The notes: generated by a model not told the origin, from the letters alone. A DNA stretch of 64,000 bases from Candidatus Methanobinarius endosymbioticus (GCA_003315655.1 NIZT01000030.1:1-64000); one strand, 5' to 3'. Shown: positions 32,037 to 44,469, counted from the first letter of the stretch. Numbers and translations are program-made.

Positions 32037-35033
32037 TTATTCCATAAATATAGCTGGTTTATATGGCATTGCATTTTTTGCCTTATTTTGAGGATCATAG
32101 CTATCATCTTTATGAATAATAACTTCAGAATTAACTTCCTCAGATATGAAATCTAATGCATCAGATAATACATCATATTCATCTATTTTTCCAATATAAC
32201 GTGTTTTAGTCATTTCACGACCTATTTTTTTAGCACAATCAGCTATTTCTTTTTTATCATCATAGATGTTTTGTCCAATAGCTTTTCCCATGATTTGTCC
32301 AATATCTGGTTTTCCAATATCAGCAGCTATTTTATATATTTCCCATTTCCAATTTGGAGCTAAATAAACATGAATCTTTTTTGGGTCAACCTCAACTATC
32401 TTTTTTATTTCATTTATATCTTTAACAATTGATTGAACCATATCTTCTGATTTTTCAATGATTTCACTAGGAATACAGCTATCTGTTTTAAGATTTAAAG
32501 TTGGAGTGCATTTCATTGGGAAGTATTGATAAGTAATAGGCCATTTAGCTTCTGATACAAATCCTTCTCCACCATATTTATTCCAAAGTTCTTCACTACT
32601 ATGAGGAGTAAATGGAGCTAAAATTCTTATCCATGATTCAAGTATTGAAGAAAAAACAAATATAATTGCTTCATCAGGATCATCTAGTAAGTGTTTAATA
32701 CGATACATATAATGATCAACATCTTTTTTAAGAAGGAAAAGAGAATCTTGAAGTGTTTTTCTTGTTTGGAATCCTTCAAGTGCAGTTGTAGCATCATTTA
32801 TCCGTATATATAACTGGTTCATCATCCAAAGATCAATTCTTCTAGTTAAATCTATTCTTTTAATGTTATTTAGATTTAAAGGTGATTTTTTAATAGATTC
32901 TATTTTTTCTGCAAATTCAAAGAACCATTCTAAACGTCTTTTTGTTCCAATAACTTCTTTTTCTCTCCAATCAAAATCTTGCCATGGTTCAGCGGAAGAC
33001 ATTAAAAATAATCGAACAACATCAGCACCATATTCTTCTATTGCATCATTAAGAAGAATAACATTACCTTTTGATGAAGACATTTTATTACCTTCAAGTA
33101 ACCCCATACCAAATACAACCATACCTTGTGGCCAATTTTCTTGAGGGAAAATAGCAGCATGATGAAACATGTGGAAACTAAGATGATTTCCTACTAAATC
33201 TTTAGCTGAAAGTCTCCAATCAAGAGGATACCAATAGCTAAATTCATTTTGAATTTCATTAACAATATCTTGGCTTACTTTAAGTTCCCAATTATCAGGA
33301 GATGCACCATCTTCAAGTTCATAATTTTTATTCATCTTATTAGAATCCATATCATTATCAAAGAATATTTTTTCAAAGAATGCATCATTTAAATCTTCAG
33401 GATCCATGTCTTTTAAATATTTAGCTATAGTATAATAGGACATATAAATAGTAGAATCAGTTAATGGTTCAATTAACCATTGTTTATCCCACGGAAGTTT
33501 AGTTCCTAACCCTATTTTTCTAGAACAAGCCCAACCTTCAAGCCATCCTATATAATATTCTAAATTTGATCTGACTTCACTTGGAACTATAGTTTCATTT
33601 CTAAGTAAGTATCTTGTTTCTTCTTTCCAGTCTTCATCAGAATATTCAAGGAACCATTGATTATCCATTATTTTTACTACACATTTTGTTCCACATCTAC
33701 AAATTACTGGATGTTCTGCAAAATCATACATTATTGTAGCTTGATTTTTTTCAATCATGCCCTTTTTTATATGTTCTCTAGCTACAGCAACTTTTTCACC
33801 TGCATAAATTGGAATATGTTCACTGATTATTCCTTTAGAATGTTCCACTTTATATAACTCATTAGTAGCTTCTTCAAGTTTAGGATCTTCTTGACTTTGA
33901 ACATTTAATCGTTCTATTATATCTTTAGCTGGAATTTCACTATATTTTTTAAGAGTAACAACATTTAATGGTTCAACATTATTAACTATCTCTTTTAAAT
34001 CATATTCTTCAATTAAATCTTTGTTATTTTTTAGATCTTGAAGTGCAATATAATCAGCAGGAGCATGACCAGGAACAGAAAATACAGACCCACTCCCATA
34101 TTCTGGATCTACAAAACTAGCAGGAAGTATTGGATGAAGCTTTTGAGTTACAGGATTTATTATATTTGCTCCGATTAATGGTTTTGGATCAATATCGCCT
34201 AAAATTTCCAAATCTTTTATTTGATTAGAAATATTGTAATATGAATCTTTACTAATTATCCAAGTTTCACCATTAGTACTATTTTCTCCATCAAAATTAC
34301 TTTTTACTTTAATATATTCAACATCAGGATTTAGCCAAAGATTTGTTGCACCATAAATTGTTTCAGGCCTAAATGTAGCTGAAACTAAATATAAATCGTC
34401 ATTATTTTCTTCAATTTTAAACTTCAGAAGAGTTAATTCATTTACAGCTACCCCTTCTCCTTCTAAAAGATCATGATCTCCTACAGGATTATCATCTTCA
34501 GGACAATGTTTAACTGGATGGTTTCCCTTTCTAACTAAACCTTTATCTTTTAATTTTCTTATTTGCCATTCAATGAATTTATTATAACTTGGATCAGTTG
34601 TTTTGAATTCTCTTCTCCAATCAATTGAATAACCCATGCTTGACATTACATTATGATATTCAGTACTGAAATATTTTACAATGTATTCAGGATCAGCTAA
34701 CTTTGGAAGTTCTTCTTTTGGAACTTTATGAACTTTTTCATATAAGTCTAATGTCCAAGGATCCTTATTTTTTATCCTACTAGCTATTCCTATAACAGGA
34801 GCTCCAGTTACATGCCACCCCATTGGAAATAACACATTATATCCTTGCATTCTTTTAAATCTAGCATAAACATCAGGAACTGTATATGTTCGCCCATGTC
34901 CTATATGCATAGCCCCACTTGGGTAAGGATAAGCTACTGTTAAAAAAATCTTTTTTTTTTCACCATGATCTGCTTGAAATAGCTTTGATTTTTCCCATTT
35001 TTCCTGCCATTTCTTTTCCATCTCTTTACTCAC
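32037..35033 (-). CDS. leuS: Leucyl-tRNA synthetase
   Basis: This enzyme charges tRNA(Leu) with leucine and is essential for translation. The 998-residue archaeal-type LeuRS is intact. The HIGH-class motif reads [17 protein letters not shown] (residue about 36), the editing CP1 domain holds the threonine-rich [11 protein letters not shown], and the KMSKS motif reads [10 protein letters not shown] (about residue 650). The GTG at 35033 is placed behind GGTGATTTA; ATG at 35021 is an alternative. The gene keeps a 10-base A/T homopolymer at 34951-34960 in frame. That argues against a uniformly high indel error rate in this sequence. A small Asn/Glu-rich loop is present but unremarkable. Confidence 0.96.
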   Translation of the reverse strand: MSKEMEKKWQEKWEKSKLFQADHGEKKKIFLTVAYPYPSGAMHIGHGRTYTVPDVYARFKRMQGYNVLFPMGWHVTGAPVIGIASRIKNKDPWTLDLYEKVHKVPKEELPKLADPEYIVKYFSTEYHNVMSSMGYSIDWRREFKTTDPSYNKFIEWQIRKLKDKGLVRKGNHPVKHCPEDDNPVGDHDLLEGEGVAVNELTLLKFKIEENNDDLYLVSATFRPETIYGATNLWLNPDVEYIKVKSNFDGENSTNGETWIISKDSYYNISNQIKDLEILGDIDPKPLIGANIINPVTQKLHPILPASFVDPEYGSGSVFSVPGHAPADYIALQDLKNNKDLIEEYDLKEIVNNVEPLNVVTLKKYSEIPAKDIIERLNVQSQEDPKLEEATNELYKVEHSKGIISEHIPIYAGEKVAVAREHIKKGMIEKNQATIMYDFAEHPVICRCGTKCVVKIMDNQWFLEYSDEDWKEETRYLLRNETIVPSEVRSNLEYYIGWLEGWACSRKIGLGTKLPWDKQWLIEPLTDSTIYMSYYTIAKYLKDMDPEDLNDAFFEKIFFDNDMDSNKMNKNYELEDGASPDNWELKVSQDIVNEIQNEFSYWYPLDWRLSAKDLVGNHLSFHMFHHAAIFPQENWPQGMVVFGMGLLEGNKMSSSKGNVILLNDAIEEYGADVVRLFLMSSAEPWQDFDWREKEVIGTKRRLEWFFEFAEKIESIKKSPLNLNNIKRIDLTRRIDLWMMNQLYIRINDATTALEGFQTRKTLQDSLFLLKKDVDHYMYRIKHLLDDPDEAIIFVFSSILESWIRILAPFTPHSSEELWNKYGGEGFVSEAKWPITYQYFPMKCTPTLNLKTDSCIPSEIIEKSEDMVQSIVKDINEIKKIVEVDPKKIHVYLAPNWKWEIYKIAADIGKPDIGQIMGKAIGQNIYDDKKEIADCAKKIGREMTKTRYIGKIDEYDVLSDALDFISEEVNSEVIIHKDDSYDPQNKAKNAMPYKPAIFME

Positions 35034-35257
35034 TAAATCACCAATATTGAGTTATAAATATAAATTATACAAATTATTATAATAATTATAAATAATTATT
35101 AATAAAGTTTAAAAATTAAATCAGTTGCAAATTTATCTATTGATTATATATTAATTCTGTCTTTTTTATTTATTATATTTTTATTATTTATAATTATTTT
35201 TTTAATTGTTTATAAAAAAATTTCAATAATCAAGAATAAAAATAAATATACTAATTA

Positions 35258-35568
35258 TTATTCAATTGTCTCATTTTTTATCCATTTTAAATAAGAATCA
35301 TAGCCATTAGATATAGGAATCAGATAATACAAAGATTATCATAGCTATGAATTTCTTTTATTTTAGCCATAACAGCACCAAGATTTTCATCAATTGTTTT
35401 TAAAATAAGAATAGGTTCATTATCTTTTTCTAAATTTCCTTCCCACCAATATATTGATTTCATATCTGAAATTATATTAGCACATGCGGTTAATCTTTTT
35501 TTGACTATTTTTTCACCAATATACAGTGATTCTTCTTCATTACTTATAGTAACATAAATTAAATTCAT
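35258..35568 (-). pseudogene. cutA: CutA1-family divalent-ion tolerance protein, C-terminal frameshift
   Basis: CutA1 proteins are small trimeric, copper-binding proteins of about 105 residues whose cellular role is unclear. The start is ATG 35568 behind GGTGATTATA (MNLIYVTISNEEESLYIG). The core is normal: LTACANIISDMKSIYWWEG and LILKTIDENLGAVMAKIKEIHSYD. After residue 82 the frame runs into TGA near 35320. One base removed near 35325 restores IPISNGYDSYLKWIKNETIE to 35258, the expected end of the family. The truncated product lacks the last strand and helix that form the trimer. A single lesion suggests recent loss. Confidence 0.78.
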
Positions 35569-35676
35569 TATAATCACCAAATTAAAGCATTCCACATACT
35601 AATAAAAAAATAAACATCGAAAAATATATTCAACTATATAAGAAATCTAATAAATAGAAAAGGTTAATAAAAGCTA

Positions 35677-36582
35677 TTAAAACAATTTTTTATCCTCAAA
35701 CGGAGTTGGAGGACATTGTAATTTATGTTGATTATTAGCTATCTTTTTTCTAATATTATCAATTTCTGATGAATTAATTTTCATTTTTTCTGATATATCT
35801 AATATATCTTCATTGTTTAATTTTTTATCTACAATTAAATATAATAATTCATCTAAAACTTCATAACTTAAACCAATTTCATCTTCATCAGTTTGATTTG
35901 TCCATAAACCTGCTCTTGGAGGTTTATTAATTATTTCATCAGGAATATTCCAATCTTTAGCTAATTTTTTTAATTGTGTTTTATAAATATCTCCTATTGG
36001 CTCAAAATCACAAGCCCCATCACCATGTTTAGTAAAGTATCCAATTAATAGCTCACTTCTATTACCAGTTCCAGCAACCAGACAATTTCTCAAATTTGCA
36101 AAATAATATAAAATTATCATCCTAATTCTAGCTTTAACATTTCCTTCTGCTGTTTTATTTTCAGAAAGATTTATACCAATATCCTCATTAGATTTAAAAT
36201 GAGAATTGAAATTAGAACTAAGTTTAGAACTCAAATTAGAATTAAGACTAGAATTAAAATCAGGGTTAGAAGAATTCAAACTTAAATTTAAAAATTCATC
36301 AGTTAAATTGTCAATAGATATTTCATCATAATGCAAATCGAATAAATTAGCTATCAACCTTGCATGTTCAGTGTCTTCTTTTGGAGTAGTTGAACTGAAT
36401 AAATGATAAGAATATACTTTATCATTATCCACTGCTTCCTTTAAAAGATAAGCAACTACAGTTGAATCAATTCCCCCACTTAAACCAATAATGAATCCAT
36501 CAGTGCCTGTTTTATTATAAATTTCTTTAATAAAATCGATAATTTTCTGTTTAACAAATTCTGAATCAATTTTAGCTAACAT
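35677..36582 (-). CDS. nadE: NH3-dependent NAD+ synthetase with low-complexity insertion
   Basis: NadE amidates nicotinic acid adenine dinucleotide to NAD+ with ATP and ammonia. The 301-residue protein has the PP-loop IIGLSGGIDSTVVAYLL (about residue 32) and the C-terminal active-site regions GTGNRSELLIGYFTKHGDG and PSAGLW-like PPRAGLWTNQTDEDEIG. There is no glutaminase domain, so ammonia is the donor. Residues about 100-143 (DNA about 36152-36285) are a Ser/Asn/Leu-rich low-complexity insert absent from typical 240-270-residue archaeal NadE. It lies before the EGNVKARIRM motif, in a surface loop region. The frame is open through the insert, so it is tolerated. The ATG at 36582 follows GTGATTATAT. 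Confidence 0.93.
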   Translation of the reverse strand: MLAKIDSEFVKQKIIDFIKEIYNKTGTDGFIIGLSGGIDSTVVAYLLKEAVDNDKVYSYHLFSSTTPKEDTEHARLIANLFDLHYDEISIDNLTDEFLNLSLNSSNPDFNSSLNSNLSSKLSSNFNSHFKSNEDIGINLSENKTAEGNVKARIRMIILYYFANLRNCLVAGTGNRSELLIGYFTKHGDGACDFEPIGDIYKTQLKKLAKDWNIPDEIINKPPRAGLWTNQTDEDEIGLSYEVLDELLYLIVDKKLNNEDILDISEKMKINSSEIDNIRKKIANNQHKLQCPPTPFEDKKLF

Positions 36583-36883
36583 ATATAATCACGATAATGA
36601 ATATTTATATCATAACTTATTTTTCATAATTTAAATTTTATCTAAATTATGTATTTCAATATAAATTTATAATATTTTTATATGATATTTTAGTTATATT
36701 TTATAATAAGTTTAATTATGTTATATTAAGAATATTTTATAATAAGCTCATCAACATATATTTTTATTAATCATATTTTAATAAATTCAAAATATTTAAT
36801 AATGAGCAAGTATATTATACTAAATCAGATAAATTTATAAATTATAATTTTAATTTATAATTTTAAGAATTTTTACAAAATAA

Positions 36884-37930
<1,047 letters not shown>

Positions 37931-38353
37931 AAAAAACTAGGTTTATTATATTTTATTATTAGTTTTAAACTATTTTTTTATATTTTTATTATTTTTATTA
38001 TTTTTTATATTCTTTATATATCATTTATATATTCTTTTTATATTCAATGTAAATTTATATTTCATTTACAAAACATATTATTTATAAAATTTTATTCAAT
38101 GAAATTCTCACTTATTTATAAAATATAGACATGAAATTTAGAATAATAATTTTATAGAAACTTTATATATACTAAACTATATATCATAATACTCAGCGTG
38201 CATTTATAATTATAATCAACTTTCAAAAATAAATATAATTCTATATGTTAATAAAAATATTTTAAAATATTAGAAATATAATGTTAAATAATATTAGGAA
38301 TAATTAGAAATTTTTTAGAAATATATTAGAAAATGAGGAATATTGGGGTGATA
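37931..38353. other. A/T-rich spacer between get3 and the pseudomurein-linked peptidase remnant
   Basis: About 420 bases. An early T-rich stretch (37970-38040) is probably the get3 termination zone. I see no ORF, no strong hairpin and no RNA gene. TTTATATATACTAAACTATATATC near 38162-38185 could hold a TATA element, but it is 170 bp from the next start. Confidence 0.4.
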
Positions 38354-39597
38354 ATGATGAAAAAAACTGAAAAGGGAATTATGTTTTTTTCAATCGTTTT
38401 TGGAATACTAATCTTGTCAATGAGGTTTGTATGTGCTGAAAATGTAGGAAACAATAATCAGACTTTTGAAAAGGAAAATTCAACAATAGATAATTCAAAC
38501 ACTTCTATTAAAACACCAGATAATCAACCAAAGTTTCACAAAATAGTGTTATAAGTGCAGCTAAAAAGTTAAAAAAGAAGTTGATAAGACTAAAAATTAC
38601 CTGACTATGTGACTATTGGTAAATGTAAATATTCAATGCCTGAATTTTATTACATGATGTCTAAGACAATTAGTTATAAAAAAATAATAGCAAGTCAGCT
38701 ATTAAAATCAAATACGACATTCAAAATCCTAATAAATCCTCTGGTACCTGGGTAAAAGGCAAAATTTACTCATATTATTATTCTATATATGCTAGCAAAA
38801 TAGCTAGTTATATAGAGAAAATAATAAAGCACCTAACTCTGTAGTTACTGCTGGTAAAAACAAAAGGTTTTACCAAACTAATATATTTATTTGCTAATGC
38901 ATTAAGTAAAACTAAAAACGTTTCCATATTATGTTAATCTTAATATAAAAGCAGGCAATCCTATAAACAAATATATGCCTAACTATGATAGAAACAAATC
39001 TTCAGTTAAGCTTATAGGAAATGGAAGTCTTGGTTTTGTTCAACTTTTAGGACCATATGACAATCCTAATTCAAAAATTAAAATAGCTTATATTATAGGA
39101 ATGCATCCATTAGAAGGTCCTACTCACAACACACTTTATAACAGATTAATAGCAACTAAAAATTTGAATTATACATATTACATCTACAGAATAACTGTTA
39201 CCAAAAATCCTAAAGATTATTCTCAAGGAAGAATGAACGGACAGTTACTAGCTCAAAAGTATGTACTTTCAAATATTAAATTAATAAATGTAATTTAGTT
39301 GTAGATACCCACTCTAATTTAGGAACTGTTGGAGGAAATTATGAAAAAACTAACTTCATCTTTGCTCCATTAAATAGTGCTGCTTCAAAAAATATAGCTA
39401 ACAAAATCATTGCTAAAATTCCAGGACTCACTTATTATTATTCTGCATCTCAAACAAGCCCTCCATACTGTACAGAGCCATTGGTAAAAGCAAGGATAAA
39501 AACAATAATTTATGAAACGTATCTCCATGAGTCTGCAGCTACAACTTTAAAATATATAAAACAATTAATAACTGAAGTAGATAAGTTAAAAGTTTAA
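38354..39597 (+). pseudogene. Secreted pseudomurein-binding protein with M14-like zinc peptidase domain, broken
   Basis: The start is good (TTGGGGTGATA, ATG ATG at 38354/38357) with a signal peptide (FFSIVFGILILSMRFVCAE). After a shift at about 38540 comes a pseudomurein-binding-repeat-like segment (LPDYVTIGKCKYSMPEFYYMM ... SSGTWVKGKIYS), rebuilt across several frame changes between 38580 and 38930. The catalytic part contains IIGMHPLEGPTHN (an HxxE zinc motif) and, after a stop at 39298, VVDTHSNLG (the third zinc-ligand His), ending ITEVDKLKV at 39597. By family knowledge such enzymes may trim or modify wall peptides; this one has at least four lesions. The M14 assignment rests on HxxE plus a distal His. 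Confidence 0.62.
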
Positions 39598-39768
39598 TTA
39601 GTTTAGATTAAATTAATTAAACTTTATTAAATTTTATTAAATTTATTTTTAATTTCTTATTTTTAAATTATGATTTATTCACAAAATAAGTTTGTCTATA
39701 AATTATATTTATCTATAAATTATAATTATATCATGATTATTTTTATGATTTTATTTAGTATTTCTTAT

Positions 39769-39999
39769 TTATTTTGCATTTAATTCAATAGATTCATTTT
39801 TTAACTTTTCAGACTAATCTTTTTTAAATATAGACCTACTTTACCTTTTTCAAAATTAAATTTTATTTCTAACGGTCTTAAAACAAGTCTTTCAATATTT
39901 GTATCAACAAGTACCTTCAATTTGTTTAGAAATTAAATCCCTTATAGCTTTAAAGTTGTTTTCTGTTGTTGATTTATACATTATATAACAATCACTCAT
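39769..39999 (-). pseudogene. Small unrecognised protein, frameshifted
   Basis: From ATG 39999 behind GAGGGGTTAGTACA the frame reads MSDCYIMYKSTTENNFKAI and stops near 39920. Dropping one base near 39915-39925 restores VDTNIERLVLRPLEIKFNFEKGKVGLYLKK. Another change near 39815 is needed to reach ESIELNAK at 39769. The rebuilt protein is about 76 residues, with no domain I can name. The good ribosome binding site and coherent restored sequence support a former gene, but the short length limits certainty. Confidence 0.4.
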
Positions 40000-40254
40000 T
40001 GTACTAACCCCTCAATTAATATTCAATTATCAAATAAGAATATTGAATAATTTAAATATAAATTTTAAATTATAGATTTATAATATAAACTTTATAATCT
40101 ACATTTATAAAATAAATTTAATGATATAAATTTATTAAAATAATTAGAATAAAAAATTACAATAAATATAGTAAATATCAATAAATATAGCGAATATTTA
40201 AAATATAATAAAGTATAATAAAATATAATTAAATGGATTTAAATAGATTTAAAA

Positions 40255-40505
40255 TGGACTTCTTCTGTTAAAAAAGCCTCTTCATCTGAAATGAGCTTCG
40301 AAAAAAGCAGAATCCGTTGAATTTCCATCATGATGACAATTTATTTTTGAATGATGCATTCTTCTTTTATCGGAAAATCTATCCCCATATTTTGCTTTTT
40401 TCCATGGAAATCAAAGTCAAACATATGATTTAACATTTTTCCTATCATTTTTTAGATCTTGAAATTTTAGCTTAATCAGTAGATATATTTTCTTCTTTAT
40501 TATTT
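40255..40505 (-). other. Former coding remnant with His-rich reading, possibly the tail of the MarR gene
   Basis: Downstream of the MarR pseudogene on the same strand, one frame reads KKAKYGDRFSDKRRMHHSK, then INCHHDGNSTDSAFFEAHFR, ending TGA near 40283. Its residue use looks coding, unlike the A/T spacer around it. It may be a His-rich C-terminal extension of the regulator (possible metal sensing) or a separate dead gene. Stops and shifts separate it from the MarR core. Confidence 0.35.
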
Positions 40506-40953
40506 TTAAGTGAAAGTAATAGCTAAATCTTTTAAATTTTTCAAGATTTCGTCTTTATCAGTAGAATCTAAATTTTTATAAATGAGATTTTCCCATTCTT
40601 TATTATTTTTTTAATTTTTGAAGCTATATCTTCCCTTTTTGTAGTTAAATGAACTTCATTTTTTCTTCTGTTATCTCCAGCAATATTTCGTTCAATAATA
40701 TCTTTTTCATCTACCTTTCTAAGAGTTTTAACTGTTACAACTCTGCTTAAAACTAATTTTTCAGTTAAATCAGTTTGATAAGTGGATTTAGAATCCATTG
40801 AAGCTAAAATAAAAGGTACTTGACCTGGAGTAACATCTAATTCAGCTAATTGATGAATTAAATAATGTTTATATGATTTGTAAATCATAGTGATTAAGTC
40901 ACTAATTAAAAATCATCCATTGATCTCTCATTGCTTTTTTTGTCGTGCTCCAT
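40506..40953 (-). pseudogene. MarR-family transcriptional regulator, two frameshifts
   Basis: The intact form would be a dimeric winged-helix repressor of about 145 residues. The start is ATG 40953 behind GAGGAATTGG (MEHDKKSNERSMDD). Loss of a T in the run near 40912 shifts the frame; the rest of the helix region reads HQLAELDVTPGQVPFILASM. The recognition helix and wing are normal: QTDLTEKLVLSRVVTVKTLRKVDEKDIIERNIAGDNRRKNEVHLTTK. A missing A near 40605 shifts the dimerisation helix; the corrected frame gives EWENLIYKNLDSTDKDEILKNLKDL and ends at 40506. The target genes are unknown. A shortened protein from ATG 40888 could still hold the DNA-binding domain. Confidence 0.72.
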
Positions 40954-40999
40954 CCAATTCCTCTTTAATTCTTTTTAAATTATATATTAGTTAATTACT

Positions 41000-41833
41000 C
41001 TATAAAAATTTATTTTTTAATGTTCCAATACTTTCAATGGAAACTTCAATAAGATCTCCTTTTTTCATCTGTCCAACTCCAGAGGGAGTTTTTGTAGCTA
41101 TAATATCACCGGGTAAAGAGTCATAATATTAGAAAGAAATTCAACAAGATCAAAAAGAGAAAATATCATGTTTTTTGTATTAGATTCTTGTTTAATTTCA
41201 CCGTTAAGTGATAAAGAAATATTTTGATCCAGTGGATCCATATCTGTTTCAATACAAGGACCTATAGGAGCGAATGTATCAAAACTTTTAGCTCTTGTCC
41301 ATTGTTAATCTTTTCTTTGGAGGTCTCTAGTTGTAACATTATTTAAGATAGTGTATCATCCAATTTATAACAATTAGCTATATCAGGAGAAATATTTTTA
41401 GCTTTTTTGGAAATCACAACCCCTAATTCTGCTTCATATTCCACTTCAGATGAGCTATTATGAGCTATTTGGATATATAATATTATCAAGATGACGAATA
41501 ACAGAAGAAAGAGGTTTTAAAAATATTTTTGGTTCATCAGGGAAATTCATATTAAGTTCTTCAGCATGATCTTTATAATTTAAACCAATACAAATAATTT
41601 TAGAAGGTTTTACAGGAGAAAAAGAAAACATCTCTTAATGAATGACTGGCTATAATATTATTTTCTATATAGCCCTTATTTTCCCAATTATTTAAAACAA
41701 CATCAATAGGATCAGCTAATTCAATTATTTTTTCACTACCCCAAAAACCTATTTTTATATCAGTAATTTTTGTATTAGAAGAATCATCAGTTTCAAACTC
41801 TTTTTCTTCAGTGAAAAATCTTAAAAATTTCAA
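41000..41833 (-). pseudogene. Fumarylacetoacetate hydrolase (FAH) family protein, several lesions
   Basis: FAH-family enzymes act on acyl-pyruvate or related diketo acids using a divalent metal. The reading starts at TTG 41833 behind GAAGGGA (MKFLRFF) and is open for 77 residues. A shift near 41620 follows (the restored frame reads CIGLNYKDHAEELN). Others lie near 41475, 41345, 41310 and 41125. The metal-binding EVEYEAELGVVISKKAK and the C-terminal [20 protein letters not shown] are clear. The end is TAG at 41000-41002. At least five lesions in 830 bases, among the most decayed enzymes here. The substrate in methanogens is unknown. Confidence 0.75.
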
Positions 41834-41970
41834 TTATATCCCTTCATTATGAAATAATCTTAAATTATCTATTAGCTAATAATTAAATATTCATAATTTT
41901 TTTATAAAACTTTTTATAAAATTTTTATAATTATTTTTAATAACTATTTTTTGATAAATATTTTTTAATA

Positions 41971-42840
41971 TTAAATAATTCTTTCAATTGGTACAACTAA
42001 AATATCTCTAGCTCCTGCATTTTTAAGTTTATTTACTAGATCAAAGACTTCTTCGTCATCTACAACAGCTTGAACAGCCACTGTTTCTTCTTGATCAGAT
42101 AGAACTTCAGAAACTGTAGGACCAGTCATTGAAGGCATTAAACTTTTAATTGATTGTAAATTATCTTTTGAAACATTCATCATAAGAAGTTTTTTTCTTT
42201 CTGCATCAATAACTCCTTTAATACTAGTTGAAACTGTTTCTATTAAATTTTTATACTTATTATTATATGCATTTTTATTAGCTATAAGCTTAATAGAACT
42301 ATCTAAAACTTTATCAATGATCTTTAAACGATTCAGTTTTAAAGTAGTTCCTGTACTAGTTAAATCAGCTATAATATCAGCTAAACCTATAAATGGAGCT
42401 ATTTCAGTTGATCCTGTAAGTTCAACAATTTTTGCATCGATACCCTTTTCCTTTAAATAAGATTCTGTTAAGTTAGGAAATTCTGTAGCTACAATTATTC
42501 CTGAATCAATATCATTTAAAGAATTTATATCTGAATCTTCAGGAGAAGCAAGAACTAAACTAGTTTGACCAAATTTAAGATCTGTGAGAATTTCAACTTC
42601 AGAATCACTTTCTTTAATCAAATCTAAACCAGTGATTCCCATATCAACTACACCATCAGCTACAAATCCAGGAATATCAGCTGCACGAGCAAACATCACA
42701 CTAATATCAGGATTGTGAGTGTCTGAAAACAATTTCCTATTAGATGCATCTTTAAGTCCAAGTCCAGCTTTTTCTAAAATAGCTACTGCAGGATCACTGA
42801 TTCGTCCTTTTGAAGGTATTGAAATTTTAATTTTCATCAT
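41971..42840 (-). CDS. hisG: ATP phosphoribosyltransferase HisG (long form)
   Basis: HisG joins ATP and PRPP in the first, feedback-controlled step of histidine synthesis. The long form carries a C-terminal ACT-like regulatory domain. The product has IKISIPSKGRISDPAVAIL at its start, the PRPP-binding ADLTSTGTTLKLN region (about residue 170), and the C-terminal ACT-like part (about 215-289) with MPSMTGPTVSEV. The frame is open from 42855, but AAAGGAGAA just before ATGATG at 42840/42837 fixes the start there, giving about 289 residues. It is divergent from the deaminase gene. Intact, like hisH, implying histidine synthesis is retained. Confidence 0.93.
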   Translation of the reverse strand: MMKIKISIPSKGRISDPAVAILEKAGLGLKDASNRKLFSDTHNPDISVMFARAADIPGFVADGVVDMGITGLDLIKESDSEVEILTDLKFGQTSLVLASPEDSDINSLNDIDSGIIVATEFPNLTESYLKEKGIDAKIVELTGSTEIAPFIGLADIIADLTSTGTTLKLNRLKIIDKVLDSSIKLIANKNAYNNKYKNLIETVSTSIKGVIDAERKKLLMMNVSKDNLQSIKSLMPSMTGPTVSEVLSDQEETVAVQAVVDDEEVFDLVNKLKNAGARDILVVPIERII

Positions 42841-43091
42841 TTCTCCTTTATTCATATATCAATAATAAAATAATATTAATTTTTATGGATATTATATCAT
42901 ATTTTATAGATATTAGTTCTATATATTTATTAAATAGTATTATTTATTAAATATTATATTATTATAAAAAGTATGTTATTATAAAATGCATATTACTATA
43001 AAATTATTATCTAATTTATTATTTAATAAATATAAGTTTAATATATAATATGTCAATAAGGTTTAAAGATTTTCTTAAATAGGTGCTACCA

Positions 43092-44411
43092 ATGGAAACT
43101 GAAAATATTTTAATTAAAAATACAATTATATTAAATCCAAAAGAAAATAAAATTGTTGAAGGTTTTAAAGGAGATATATTAATTGAAAACAATGAAATAT
43201 CCCAAATAGCTAAAAAAGATGAAGAATCTATATCAGAAAATGGTATTGATAAAATTATTGATGGAAAAAGCAAAATATTGATGCCTGGATTAATCAATAC
43301 CCATACTCACATATCCATGAATTTATTTAGAGGTTTAGCTGATGATATGGCACTTGATGAATGGTTAAACGACAATATTTGGCCAGTTGAATCAGGATTG
43401 TGTGTAGAATATTGCCATGCTGGAGCTTCATTAGCACTTATAGAAATGATTAAATCAGGGACTACAACATTTAATGATATGTATTTTTATATGGAAAATG
43501 TGGCTGAAGCAACAACTGAATCAGGAATAAGAGGATGTTTATCCTATGGGATGATTGATTTTGGAGACAAAGAAAAGCGTGAAAAAGAATTTAAGGAAAA
43601 TATAAACCTTATTAAAAAGTATAATAATTCAGCTAATGGTAGAATTAAAACAAGGTTTGGACCTCATTCTACATTTACAACTTCAAAAGAATTGTTAGAA
43701 AGAGTTAGAAAAGAAGCTAATAAATATAATGTGGGAATCCATATTCACATGAATGAAACCAAAAAAGAGATTGATGATGTTGTAGAAGCTACTGGAAAAA
43801 GACCTTTTGAATATTTAGAAGAATTAGATTTTTTAAAAAACGATGTTTTAGCTGCACATGGAGTTTGGTTATCCAAAAAAGAAATAGAAATTATAAAACA
43901 AAAAAATGTTAACATATCTCACAACCCCTGCAGTAATATGAAATTATCATCTGGAGTAGCCTCTATACAAGATTTATTATCAAAAAATATATGCGTTGGT
44001 CTTGGAACTGATAGTGTTGCATCTAATAATAACTTAGACCTCTTTGAAGAAATGAAATTTGCTTCTCTTCTTCAAAAAGTAGATACCATGAACCCAACAG
44101 ATTTAACATCAGACGAAACTATTAAAATGGCAACTATAAATGGTGCAAAAGCTTTAAATCTAGAAAAAGAAATAGGGTCTATTGAAGTGGGTAAAAAAGC
44201 AGATATGATTTTAATTGATAAAAATTCAGTTAATTTAAATCCAATGAGTAAGATAGTTAGCTCTAATTTAGTTTATGCAGCTAATGGATCAAATGTAAAT
44301 ACAACTATTTGTGATGGAAAAATTCTCATGGAAAATAAAAACTTAACAAATTTAGATGAAAAATCCATTATAGAAAAAGCAAATAAAGCTATTAAAGAGT
44401 TGAAAAACTAA
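43092..44411 (+). CDS. dadD: 5'-deoxyadenosine/S-adenosylhomocysteine/MTA deaminase (amidohydrolase)
   Basis: This metal-dependent amidohydrolase deaminates SAH, 5'-deoxyadenosine or methylthioadenosine, products of SAM-dependent and radical-SAM reactions that methanogens recycle by this route. The zinc ligands are visible: NTHTHISMNLFRGL (HxH), HIHMNET (His), AAHGVWLS (His) and GTDSVASNNNLD (Asp). The C-terminal composite beta-sandwich part (EVGKKADMILID) is normal. Start: ATG 43092 with AGGTG eight bases upstream is preferred over the codon at 43083, giving about 439 residues. The gene is intact and solitary. Which nucleoside is preferred cannot be read from sequence. Confidence 0.9.
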   Translation: METENILIKNTIILNPKENKIVEGFKGDILIENNEISQIAKKDEESISENGIDKIIDGKSKILMPGLINTHTHISMNLFRGLADDMALDEWLNDNIWPVESGLCVEYCHAGASLALIEMIKSGTTTFNDMYFYMENVAEATTESGIRGCLSYGMIDFGDKEKREKEFKENINLIKKYNNSANGRIKTRFGPHSTFTTSKELLERVRKEANKYNVGIHIHMNETKKEIDDVVEATGKRPFEYLEELDFLKNDVLAAHGVWLSKKEIEIIKQKNVNISHNPCSNMKLSSGVASIQDLLSKNICVGLGTDSVASNNNLDLFEEMKFASLLQKVDTMNPTDLTSDETIKMATINGAKALNLEKEIGSIEVGKKADMILIDKNSVNLNPMSKIVSSNLVYAANGSNVNTTICDGKILMENKNLTNLDEKSIIEKANKAIKELKN

Positions 44412-44469
44412 AATAATAGAAAATAGTGAATAATAGAATAGTGAATAATAGAAATATTAAATAATAGAC
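44411..44469. repeat. Short tandem A/T repeat after the deaminase gene
   Basis: The sequence repeats AATAGTGAATAATAGAA about twice with degenerate extensions (AATAATAGAA, AAATAATAGACA). It fills the spacer before the VOC pseudogene. It is probably slippage-derived and shows no coding or hairpin character. Confidence 0.4.
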
